Shown piece by piece: positions 34,865 to 42,565 of a stretch of DNA of 64,000 nt. Each line of letters starts with the position of its first letter. Within the stretch, counting starts at the first letter, position 1. Position numbers and translations under genes: made by a program. Source of the stretch: Faecalispora sporosphaeroides DSM 1294 (GTDB lineage Bacteria > Bacillota > Clostridia > Oscillospirales > Acutalibacteraceae); NCBI GenBank assembly GCA_000383295.1, contig KB911066.1, positions 477,377 to 541,376 of the forward strand. The letters run 5' to 3'. The notes under the pieces are model-generated. The model did no database searches and was not told the origin of the DNA. It saw nothing but the letters and a program-made list of their open reading frames with translations.

Positions 34865-35488
34865 ATGTTTGAGCAAGTGAAGCTTTCTTACGATTTCAAC
34901 GCGTTGGAGCCGACGATCGACGAGCTGACCATGGTGACCCACTACACAAAGCACCACGCTGCGTACACCAAGAACCTGAACGCTGCGATGGAACGCCTGC
35001 CGGAGCTTTCCGGGGAATCCATCGAGCGGATTCTGTCGCATCTCGAAACCGTAAAGGACCCCGCTCTGCGGACTGCGGTGCGCAATAACGGCGGCGGATA
35101 TTACAACCACAACCTGTATTTCGATACGCTTTCCCCGAACGGCCCGCGCGCCCCCGGCGGGAAGCTGGCCGCGGCGATTGACCGCACCTTCGGCAGCTTT
35201 GAGGTGATGAAGGAAAAGCTCGCGGCGGCGGCCGTGGGGCAGTTCGGTTCCGGCTGGGCGTGGCTTTCCGCAAACTCCAGCGGAGACGTAATGATCTCCG
35301 CCAGCCCAAACCAGGACAACCCGATCATGGAGACCCGGGGAGAATGGCGGCCGATTCTGGGCATCGACGTATGGGAGCATGCCTATTATTTATCGTACAA
35401 AAATCTGCGGGCAGATTATGTGGAGGCTCTTTTCCGCGTGATCGACTGGGCCAGGGTGGATGAATACTACCACCGGGTCATCGACTAA
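34865..35488 (+). CDS. sodA: Superoxide dismutase, Mn-type (Mn/Fe family)
   Basis: The enzyme converts superoxide to oxygen and hydrogen peroxide. The 207-residue sequence has all metal ligands: His in THYTKHHAAYTKNL, His in YYNHNLYF, and Asp and His in DVWEHAYYLSY. The GGGYYNH segment and Gln in GQFGSGWAWLS follow the Mn rather than the Fe pattern, although the enzyme could be cambialistic. A GGAGGAAAGGAAG site lies before the ATG. It sits in a single-gene unit ended by a strong terminator. In an anaerobe it would protect against oxygen exposure. Confidence 0.95.
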   Translation: MFEQVKLSYDFNALEPTIDELTMVTHYTKHHAAYTKNLNAAMERLPELSGESIERILSHLETVKDPALRTAVRNNGGGYYNHNLYFDTLSPNGPRAPGGKLAAAIDRTFGSFEVMKEKLAAAAVGQFGSGWAWLSANSSGDVMISASPNQDNPIMETRGEWRPILGIDVWEHAYYLSYKNLRADYVEALFRVIDWARVDEYYHRVID

Positions 35489-35559
35489 AAACACCAGTCG
35501 ACGAGGCTTGCGCGGCAGTAAAACGGTAAGCTGCGGCCTCACAATCTTTTGACAGCCGG

Positions 35560-35589
35560 AGCGGCAGGGGAATTCCCCTGCCGCTCTTT
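35560..35589 (+). terminator. Terminator of sodA
   Basis: AGCGGCAGGGG pairs with CCCCTGCCGCT around AATT and CTTTG follows. Confidence 0.85.
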
Positions 35590-35604
35590 GTTAGATAAAA
35601 AAAG

Positions 35605-35638
35605 CCGGAAATCCCCAAGAAGCACTTAGGATTTCCGG
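35605..35638 (-). terminator. Terminator overlapping the end of the zinc-ribbon gene
   Basis: On the minus strand CCGGAAATCC and GGATTTCCGG form a 10-bp stem followed by CTTTTTTT. The 5' half of the stem lies in the last codons of the gene upstream and the stop codon is in the loop. Confidence 0.85.
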
Positions 35639-36021
35639 ATAAACTGAGCCTTGCACACCGGGCAGGTCACTTCGATCTTGCCGCGGCCTTTCGGCACGCG
35701 AAGCCGGGTCGTGCATTTCGGGCATTTAAAGTAACGGTATATTCTACGATCCTGCAAATATTTCTGCTGGGAGCGGAACCACTTGGGCACCTTGTTCCAA
35801 TACTTTAAAAACATCTGGTTTTCCGCATAGCGGCGAGGAATGTTGCGGGAAAGGATGCGAAACATACTCCACCCGAAAATCACATAGGCCACCAGCGTCA
35901 GCGGATAGAAATTCGTCAGCCGTGAAGCCGTTACGAGCACCATATAAACCACCAGGCTGCCCACCATCAACTGATCGCCGCCGTAGCGTCCATACATGAC
36001 TCTTCTGATTCTCTCCAACAC
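35626..36021 (-). CDS. Membrane protein with C-terminal zinc-ribbon
   Basis: The 131-residue protein has two transmembrane segments in the first half (about 18-35 and 42-58), then a basic linker (RSQQKYLQDRRIYRYFK) and a C-terminal zinc-ribbon with CPKC near residue 98 and CPVC near residue 118. This domain pair is seen in many small clostridial membrane proteins of unknown role. The ATG follows AGAGAGGTGATCGAGC. The terminator overlaps the last codons. It is monocistronic. Confidence 0.75.
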   Translation of the reverse strand: MLERIRRVMYGRYGGDQLMVGSLVVYMVLVTASRLTNFYPLTLVAYVIFGWSMFRILSRNIPRRYAENQMFLKYWNKVPKWFRSQQKYLQDRRIYRYFKCPKCTTRLRVPKGRGKIEVTCPVCKAQFIRKS

Positions 36022-36654
36022 GCTCGATCACCTCTCTTCTATTGCTTGTTGCAGGTTTGTTTTTTACTCTGATACAATAATATCGGGCACAAAATTTTTT
36101 GTCAAGAACTATCCATCAGTGTTTACATTCTGTACTTATTTTGAGACGATTGTTTCCACTTTCGTCATAATAAAACGGCGGATGATTTGTCTCCTCCCCA
36201 CCGGACGCTTTTTTCGCTCGGATGCATTCGGGAAAAGAAATCTGTTTTTTTTGAATAAATTCTTCAGAAAAAGCCCCAAAATAGAATTAACAGGAAAATT
36301 GTTACAGAAAGTTTACGGTAAATTTACCGATCGCCGCGTATTCTGTTTTGACGCGATATCCTTTTTAGAGTATAATAACTTCACGATATCATACATTTGC
36401 AGCAACTCACAGCACATCTGAAGAAAGGTTCGGGCGCCTGAGAAAGCATGGTATCCCTCTGGTCGGACGGCGCGGCATTTTATCTGGCCGCTTCCCGAAC
36501 GGATGATATCATTCCTTCATTTTCCGCATATGATTAGGCAAACGGTTGTTGGCCTGATCGCCTCTGTTTTTGTTCCTCTGCAGATAAAACCGGCGGCATC
36601 TGCAGAAAAATCCGCATTTTTCTTGGCCGGCAACCCAAAAAGGAGGGGACCACT
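36022..36654. other. Long intergenic/leader region before the AI-2E-type gene
   Basis: A clear promoter at 36348-36376 (TTGACG, 17 bases, TATAAT) implies a leader of about 270 bases. An A+T-rich part with a GGTAAATTTACC palindrome lies just upstream of it. The leader contains a short stem-forming CG-rich segment (about 36428-36500) and a 29-codon ATG frame at 36448 without a ribosome site. I recognise no known riboswitch. Confidence 0.5.
36348..36376 (+). promoter_or_regulatory. Promoter of the AI-2E-type gene
   Basis: TTGACG and TATAAT are separated by exactly 17 bases. Confidence 0.8.
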
Positions 36655-37809
36655 CTGTTTGACAAGCTTCAACTGACCCGGTTAAAGCCGTTGTTCGTGT
36701 TTTTCATCGGGTACACGATCTGTTTTTATCTCTTTGCCCTGACTCTGGGCTTTACCTTCCCGTTTGTAGCGGGGTTCCTGCTGGCGCTGATATTGCAGCC
36801 GCTGGTGCGGTTTCTGAAAGAGAAGCTGCACCTGCGGCCGGGGTTCGCGTCCATTCTCGTCACCCTGCTGTCTTTCTTCATCCTGTTTGGTTTAATGGCG
36901 CTGCTGGGCTACTGGCTTGTAACAGAAATCACCACGCTGGTGGTGAGGCTCTCTTCCATCGACATAACAAAAATCGTCGGGCCACTCAACGAACAGATGA
37001 GACATCTCGGAATTTATGTGGACAGAATCGACTCGGAATTTATCCGCCAGAATCAGGAGCAGCTGATCAAGTTCCTGCAAACGGGCGCCGGCGTTCTCAC
37101 CTCTGTTCTGAACACGGTTCTGCAGATTCTGACTTCTTTGCCCGCAATACTGACGATGTTTATCGTCATGATTTTTTCCACCTACTTTTTTGCGAAGGAT
37201 ATGCCGAAGATCAAACGCCAGGTGGCGTCGTTTCTGTCGCAGACCACGGTGATCAACATTCGCTCGGCCTCCCGCCACAGCCTGACGATGAGCGGGAAAC
37301 TGCTGGCCTCCTTTCTGCTGATCTACTTTATCACCTTCGTGCAGACCCTGGTGGTGTTTTTCCTGCTGGGGGTGCCGTACCCGCTGGTGCTCAGCCTGAT
37401 CGCCGGCATCGCGGACGTTCTGCCGATTCTCGGCCCGGGAACGGTTTACATCCCGCTGTCCTTAATCAGCCTGGCACAGGGCGATATTTTTACCGCGGTG
37501 GCCCTGATCGTTGCGTGGCTGCTCATTTCCACCATCCGTCAGGTGATCCAGCCGAAGATCGTTTCCGCCTCTATAGATATTCATCCTCTCTCGATGCTGG
37601 CCGCAATCTATTTTGCGCTGGTGGCCGGCCGGGTGAGCATTCTGATCTACATGACGCTGTTCTTTGTTCTGTATCAGGTTCTGTGTAAAACCGGCGTACT
37701 GCCCCGGCTTTTTGAGTCGGATTCCGACTTGGACAAGCAGAGCAAGCGCCCCATTCCGCCCACGCAGAAAAACGGCGCCGCACAGCCGGAGCCGCCTGCA
37801 GATTCCTGA
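36655..37809 (+). CDS. AI-2E/PerM-family transport protein
   Basis: The integral membrane protein of about 384 residues belongs to the AI-2E (PerM/YdbI-like) family. It has eight or so hydrophobic segments, the long amphipathic middle region (SIDITKIVGPLNEQMRHLGI), and the signature IADVLPILGPGTVYIPLSL near residue 250. Sporulation protein YtvI is a member, so a role in sporulation is possible. The only good ribosome site (AAGGAGGGG, 36640-36648) lies before a CTG at 36655; the first TTG in frame is 36691. I use the CTG with reserve. Confidence 0.85.
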   Translation: MFDKLQLTRLKPLFVFFIGYTICFYLFALTLGFTFPFVAGFLLALILQPLVRFLKEKLHLRPGFASILVTLLSFFILFGLMALLGYWLVTEITTLVVRLSSIDITKIVGPLNEQMRHLGIYVDRIDSEFIRQNQEQLIKFLQTGAGVLTSVLNTVLQILTSLPAILTMFIVMIFSTYFFAKDMPKIKRQVASFLSQTTVINIRSASRHSLTMSGKLLASFLLIYFITFVQTLVVFFLLGVPYPLVLSLIAGIADVLPILGPGTVYIPLSLISLAQGDIFTAVALIVAWLLISTIRQVIQPKIVSASIDIHPLSMLAAIYFALVAGRVSILIYMTLFFVLYQVLCKTGVLPRLFESDSDLDKQSKRPIPPTQKNGAAQPEPPADS

Positions 37810-37848
37810 AAGCTTACAGAACTGTAACCCAAAAATACCGCGCGCTTC

Positions 37849-37902
37849 TTGACAGTGGGAAGCGCACATGTTATATTCAAACTGTACTAATCGAATTAAT
37901 AC
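37849..37902 (+). promoter_or_regulatory. Promoter and operator of the GntR-ABC operon
   Basis: TTGACA and TATATT are separated by 17 bases. The near-perfect palindrome GTACTAATCGAATTAATAC (37884-37902) just downstream is a likely operator of the GntR-type regulator. Confidence 0.75.
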
Positions 37903-37929
37903 ACACTAATACACAGAGAGGTGAACCGG

Positions 37930-38307
37930 ATGTTTCCGCTGGATTATAAAAGCAGACTGCCCATTTATGAGCAACTGAACAAGTCCATTTCCAAAATGGC
38001 CGCTTTGGGCGCTCTGGAACCAAACGAACAGCTGCCGTCCGTTCGCACGTTGGCCCAGGATCTGGGAATCAACCCAAACACCGTGCAAAAAGCGTATCAA
38101 TTATTGGAGCAAAATGGAATTATTTACTCCGTTCCGGGGAAAGGTTCCTATATCTCACCGGATCTTTCCGTGTTGTCGCGGCAGAAGTCGAGGGCACTGG
38201 AAAAGCTGACCGAAGCCATTGCCAACGCGGCAGACTGCGGGGTTACTCAGCCGGAAATGATTCAGCAGGTGGAAAACCATTTTAACGGGAGGGGTTCTGA
38301 GCAATGA
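37930..38307 (+). CDS. GntR-family regulator, YtrA type
   Basis: The 125-residue protein has a GntR winged-helix domain (about 12-78: PIYEQLNKSISKMAALGALEPNEQLPSVRTLAQDLGINPNTVQKAYQ is the core, described by parts) and a short C-terminal dimerisation tail without a ligand-binding domain, as in the YtrA subfamily. YtrA-type regulators sit in front of ABC exporter genes and often respond to cell-envelope stress. The ATG at 37930 follows AGAGAGGTGA; a GTG at 37921 is possible. The gene overlaps the ATPase gene by 4 bases. Confidence 0.93.
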   Translation: MFPLDYKSRLPIYEQLNKSISKMAALGALEPNEQLPSVRTLAQDLGINPNTVQKAYQLLEQNGIIYSVPGKGSYISPDLSVLSRQKSRALEKLTEAIANAADCGVTQPEMIQQVENHFNGRGSEQ

Positions 38308-39203
38308 TTGAAGTCAAATCACTGGTAAAAAAATTCGGCAGCACAGTCGCTTTAGACGGAATTTCTTTTACCATCGGCGGAGGCTCCGTATTTGGCCTTG
38401 TGGGCAGCAACGGCGCGGGCAAATCCACTTTGCTGCGCAGTCTGGCGGGCATTTACCGGCCGGAAAACGGAGAAATCCTTGTGGATGGCCAGGCGCCGTT
38501 TGAAAACAGCGCCGTGAAGAGCAGGCTGTTCTTCATTTCGGATTATCCGTACTTTTTCCAGCAGGCCAGCATGAAGGAAATGGCCGATTTCTATTCCAAA
38601 ACGTACACGTCGTGGGACGCGCAGCGCTACCAGGAGCTTTGCTCGCTGTTTCCGCTCGACACAAACGCCCGCATCATCAATATGAGCAAGGGCATGCAGC
38701 GTCAGGTGGCGCTGATCAACGCGCTTTCCGTTCGCCCGAGCTATCTGCTGCTGGACGAAATTTTTGACGGCCTTGACCCGGTGATGCGCCAGCTGCTGAA
38801 AAAGCTCGTTTCGAGCGAGGTTTCGGAGCGCGGCATGAGTGCAGTGATCGCCAGCCACAACCTGCGCGAGCTGGAGGATTTGTGCGACCACGTCGGCCTG
38901 ATGCACAAGGGCGGCGTTATCTTTGAGCAGGAGCTCGACACCCTTAAGCTGGGCATTCACCGCGTGCAGGCCGTATTTAAGCCGGTGCCGGCGCAGGATG
39001 CGTTCCAGGGGCTCGACATCATCAAGCAGGATTCCCGCGGTTCTCTGCTGAATCTTGTCATTCGCGGGCAAAGGGAAGAAATTCTGGAGAAGCTCAACGC
39101 GCTGAACCCGGTGTTTATCGAACTGCTTCCCCTTACGCTGGAGGAAGTCTTTATCAGTGAAATGGAGGTGGCCGGTTATGACATCGAAAATATCCTCAAA
39201 TAA
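38304..39203 (+). CDS. ABC transporter ATP-binding protein (YtrB-like)
   Basis: The 299-residue ATPase has Walker A GSNGAGKSTLLR near residue 37, a degenerate signature region (NMSKGMQRQVALINAL), Walker B LLLDEIFDGLDP, and a switch His in SHNLRELED. The C-terminal 80 residues form an additional domain typical of the exporter-type partners of ABC-2 permeases. It overlaps the permease gene by 26 bases. It pairs with the YtrA-type regulator and the large permease in a probable envelope-stress exporter. Confidence 0.92.
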   Translation: MIEVKSLVKKFGSTVALDGISFTIGGGSVFGLVGSNGAGKSTLLRSLAGIYRPENGEILVDGQAPFENSAVKSRLFFISDYPYFFQQASMKEMADFYSKTYTSWDAQRYQELCSLFPLDTNARIINMSKGMQRQVALINALSVRPSYLLLDEIFDGLDPVMRQLLKKLVSSEVSERGMSAVIASHNLRELEDLCDHVGLMHKGGVIFEQELDTLKLGIHRVQAVFKPVPAQDAFQGLDIIKQDSRGSLLNLVIRGQREEILEKLNALNPVFIELLPLTLEEVFISEMEVAGYDIENILK

Positions 39204-41133
39204 TCTGCGCGGTGAACTGATTCAAACGTTTCTGTGGGAGCTGCGCCATCGCTTTGGCCTGATCGCTCTGTTCTGCGGTCTTCACTTTGTCACTCTGCCG
39301 CTGGTTGAAATTCTGGCTATGAACAACGCCCAGCGCATCAATATGGAAAACGGATACATGATCGACATGTCTCAGCGGTTTTTAAACGCGCTGAGTGTCG
39401 TGCTCCCGCTGTGCACCGCTTCTTTGTCGCTGCTGATGGTGCTGATCCTTTCCGTGCTGGCGTTCCAATACATGCACCAAAAGCGCAGTGTGGATCTGTT
39501 CCATTCCCTGCCGGTCAGCCGCAGTGCTTTGCTGGGCGGCCGGGTACTCAGCTGCCTTGTGGCGCTGCTGATTCCGCTGGTGCTGAATTTCGCGCTCACG
39601 CTTGTGGTCGCGGCCGTTTATCAGGTTGCCCTTTCCGAATTTATGGGATTCTTCCTCGTCTCTTTGGGCTGGATTTTACTGATGGCGTGCGCTTCGTTTT
39701 TCTTCTGCTCCTTTATGGCGGTTTGCAGCGGCACCACCTTTGACATGGTGATCTCGATCGTCGTTGTGAACATTACCTACCCGCTGATGATCCTCCTCGG
39801 GCGTGTAACCGCCGGAATGATCATCCCCGGCATGAATATGAACATCGATTTTCAGTCGGTTCCCTATACGGCGCTCTCCCCCTTTGTGGCCTCCTACCTG
39901 CCACTGATTTACGGCAGTCTGGGCGAAGAAGCGTTTTCTTCCGTGCCGTTTCTCCTCTGGTGGCTGATCCTCAGCGTTGTGATGATCGCTTCTGCTCTGT
40001 ACCTGTACCGCAGCAGAAAGAGTGAGTGCGCGGAGAGCAACTATGCGTTCCCGATTCCGAAAACGCTGATCCGATTTGTTGCCACAGCTGCCGCAGGCCT
40101 GGCCGGCGCACTGGTCTTCCATTCCACCTTCGACTCCAGCGCCAGCTTTTTTGTCGGACTGTTCGTCGGGTCGATCATCGCCCATATCATTGCCGAGGCC
40201 GTTTACGGGCGCGGCTTTAAGGGACTGAAAAGAAGCTTTGCCTACTATGGCATATTTTTGATTGCCTTTGCGGCTTTTTACGGAATTTGCGTTACCGGCG
40301 CATTCGGGTACGATACCAAAATACCGAAAGCGGAAAATGTCAGCTATGTGGAAACCCGCCTGGGCCATGTGGACGCCAGCTACCCGACCAGAGGCTTCAA
40401 CATTATGGATGAAAAGGGCAACAGACAGATCGCATGGATTCCGCAGACCGTAAGGAAAGCTGAGAATGTGGAAAAGGTGGTCGCCCTTCACACCCTGCTG
40501 GTAGAGGAAATCCGTTCCAAGGGCTACCCGTACCGGATTCAGGATTCCTACACCGATGTTCAGCTGATCTACCACATGAAAGACGGCTCCGTGATCAAGC
40601 GGTATTTTGCCTCCGACCTGATTTCAAATCACAATAACCGCTACGAAGAGGCTGTGAAAAAAGTGGCAGATACCAACGAATACAAAATCTCCGGCAATCC
40701 CTTTTACTATCTGCCCCCTGAGATGATCGAATCCATTCAGCTGTACGGCACAAAGGACGACGAGCACGTGCTGGTGCCCGACCGCGAGAAGCTGCAGGAG
40801 CTGATCGACGCGATCAAGCTCGACATGCAGCAGTCCGCGGAAAGCGATTCCTACAAAAATGTTGACCGCCAGATCTGGCTGGAATTCCGCACCCGCGCAA
40901 TTACCCCCGCGCCGGGCAGCGAGCTGCAAAAGCTGGTTGGCAACTATACGGGGAAAATCACGCTTTCACTGCCCGGCATGCCCATCAACGATGATTTCCC
41001 CCATACGAAGGCGCTGATTGAAAAATACGGATGGACAGAAGACAGTTCCGTCTCACCCACGGCCGCGTCGGATTTACACGCGGCAACCACCTCGGCCGAC
41101 AAATCGGCAATCCGGCTTACTGTCGCAAACTGA
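39178..41133 (+). CDS. ABC-2-type permease with large extracellular C-terminal domain
   Basis: The 651-residue protein has six or more hydrophobic segments in the first 310 residues (starting LIALFCGLHFVTLPLVEILA) and two or three further helices around 300-385. The remaining about 260 residues are soluble and probably face outside. The membrane part has the ABC-2 motif MHQKRSVDLFHSLPVSR near residue 100, which docks on the ATPase. This layout matches YtrC/DUF6449-type permeases of Firmicute operons controlled by YtrA. The ATG 39178 follows ATGGAGGTGG. A terminator follows. Confidence 0.85.
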   Translation: MTSKISSNNLRGELIQTFLWELRHRFGLIALFCGLHFVTLPLVEILAMNNAQRINMENGYMIDMSQRFLNALSVVLPLCTASLSLLMVLILSVLAFQYMHQKRSVDLFHSLPVSRSALLGGRVLSCLVALLIPLVLNFALTLVVAAVYQVALSEFMGFFLVSLGWILLMACASFFFCSFMAVCSGTTFDMVISIVVVNITYPLMILLGRVTAGMIIPGMNMNIDFQSVPYTALSPFVASYLPLIYGSLGEEAFSSVPFLLWWLILSVVMIASALYLYRSRKSECAESNYAFPIPKTLIRFVATAAAGLAGALVFHSTFDSSASFFVGLFVGSIIAHIIAEAVYGRGFKGLKRSFAYYGIFLIAFAAFYGICVTGAFGYDTKIPKAENVSYVETRLGHVDASYPTRGFNIMDEKGNRQIAWIPQTVRKAENVEKVVALHTLLVEEIRSKGYPYRIQDSYTDVQLIYHMKDGSVIKRYFASDLISNHNNRYEEAVKKVADTNEYKISGNPFYYLPPEMIESIQLYGTKDDEHVLVPDREKLQELIDAIKLDMQQSAESDSYKNVDRQIWLEFRTRAITPAPGSELQKLVGNYTGKITLSLPGMPINDDFPHTKALIEKYGWTEDSSVSPTAASDLHAATTSADKSAIRLTVAN

Positions 41134-41155
41134 TCGATTTCCTCCCTTTTCAATC

Positions 41156-41188
41156 CCCGGGAGCACGAATCATTTTCGTGTTCCCGGG
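41156..41188 (+). terminator. Terminator of the GntR-ABC operon
   Basis: CCCGGGAGCACGAA pairs with TTCGTGTTCCCGGG around TCATT and is followed by CTTTCTTTTTG. Confidence 0.9.
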
Positions 41189-41300
41189 CTTTCTTTTTGC
41201 CCCCCTCTCACAGAGCGCGAAGAGAAGCTCCTTCGCGTTTTGGCAATCCATGCAGCCCGATCAACCGGTGCAGCCGGCGGTTTCCATCACAATATAAAAT

Positions 41301-41328
41301 GCGGTCTGCCGGAACCCCGGCAGACCGC
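41301..41328 (-). terminator. Terminator of the USP-like gene
   Basis: GCGGTCTGCCGG and CCGGCAGACCGC form a perfect 12-bp stem with ATTTTATATTG after it on the minus strand. Confidence 0.75.
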
Positions 41329-41347
41329 TTATGTTCTGATTCAGCTT

Positions 41348-41794
41348 TTATGTGCAAACCGCAGAGACGGCCTGACCATTTTGACTTTTATAATCGACAG
41401 GATACATGTTATAAACGACTCCCTCTTTTGAAACCATGGAAATCGGAATCCTGGGCACTATACTATGCAAAACTTCAATAAATCCGGTAGATGCAAACCC
41501 CGCCATGCCCGTTACCACATGAACCGCGCCGATTTGGCGGATAAATCCCGCCGCAACCAGGGGACTGTCATCCTGAAAAATAATCGTCATTTCGGCGCCC
41601 GCTTCCCGCGCCGTTTGATACAGGTACTCCAGTTCTTCGCTGCACGTGCCATACCCGGCGGACTGCGGCTGAACACACAAAACCTGCATTGGGAGCGCCT
41701 GTTCTTCGGCAAGCTTTTTTCCCACGCGGATCAACCGATCACAATCACGCTGGCCGGTAACGCACACGAGAACAGCCGCCTTCTTTTTTTTCAC
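41348..41794 (-). CDS. Universal-stress-protein-like (USP/KdpD-type) protein
   Basis: The product of 148 residues has a Rossmann-like USP fold, starting AAVLVCVTGQRDCDRLIRVG and containing EAGAEMTIIF, HVVTGMAGF and IPISMVSKEG. It resembles the USP domain of KdpD-type sensors more than UspA. The frame is open from an ATG at 41836, but AAAGGAGGT lies 6 bases before GTG 41794, which I use. Function and signal are unknown. The truncated LUD gene lies upstream on the same strand, about 150 bases away. Confidence 0.7.
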   Translation of the reverse strand: MKKKKAAVLVCVTGQRDCDRLIRVGKKLAEEQALPMQVLCVQPQSAGYGTCSEELEYLYQTAREAGAEMTIIFQDDSPLVAAGFIRQIGAVHVVTGMAGFASTGFIEVLHSIVPRIPISMVSKEGVVYNMYPVDYKSQNGQAVSAVCT

Positions 41795-41940
41795 TGCTTT
41801 ACCTCCTTTCACCATTGCATCTTCTCTTGGATGCATCTTAAGTATACGGTATTTTTAAAGAATATCAATAGATAAATTATGAACGAACTGTAAAAAACGT
41901 TGTTTATTGTCCACAAAATTAAGATAAAATTAAAAATTGG

Positions 41941-42402
41941 TTAGTAGGATAAGCACAAACAAGCCAGTGAAAATCGGCATTTTTCCTCCACCGTTTCGGT
42001 GATTTTATTTTTGCCCACGACCACGATAACCTGCTCGGGCCCGTACAGCATGGGCGCAACACGGCTGCCGTTGCCGTCGATATGAAACAGCTTCCCATCC
42101 TGCGTGATGGCGTTGGTGCCGGTAATGAAGGTATCCGCGCCGAAATTCTGCAGATAGATGCTTCGTTTCTCCTCTGAGGAAAGCCCCGGGCGGTGCTTAT
42201 CATAAAATACATAGCTTTCTGTTCGCAGAAAATCAAACACGCCGGTCTGTTCCAGAGTGACAGAGTCCCCGCAGCCCACACTGCTCCCTTCGGGGATCAG
42301 CTTTTTTAACAACGCAGTCAGTTCCGTTTCATCTTCCACGTAATAGCCGTCCATATTGTTTCTTTGCAGGCTCTGTATCGTCGTTTGAATTCGTGAATCC
42401 AT
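41941..42402 (-). pseudogene. LUD-domain (LutC/YkgG-like) protein, C-terminally truncated
   Basis: The 153 residues match the LUD family (MDSRIQTTIQSLQRNNMDGYYV, VGCGDSVTLEQTGVFDFLR, FGADTFITGTNAITQDGKLFHIDGNGSRVAPMLYGPEQV). Typical LUD proteins of this subgroup are about 210 residues and end in a segment with a cysteine cluster near the C-terminus. Here the match stops at VVGKNKITETVEEK and the remaining residues (CRFSLACLCLSY) do not match before the stop at 41941. The cysteine segment is not found downstream. This looks like a deletion or frameshift remnant, though a real short protein cannot be excluded. Confidence 0.6.
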
Positions 42403-42483
42403 TCCTATTCTCTCCGTTTGTCCGCATCTTCCTCACAAGACACAGTCAATTGAATTTAGGATAGCACACAGTATCTCAAAATA

Positions 42484-42512
42484 CAAAGGCTGGCCGAATC
42501 GGCCAGCCTTTG
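42484..42512 (-). terminator. Terminator of the thioredoxin-domain gene
   Basis: CAAAGGCTGGCC and GGCCAGCCTTTG form a 12-bp stem with a 5-base loop. TATTTTG follows on the minus strand. Confidence 0.8.
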
Positions 42513-42565
42513 TTCTGATTGCACTGTTTCATTTGTTCTCCAACGCAAAATCATTCCCTTTTTGA

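Noticed and set aside
36448-36537. A 29-codon ATG frame in the leader of the AI-2E-type gene
   Set aside because: No ribosome site and no known leader-peptide features.
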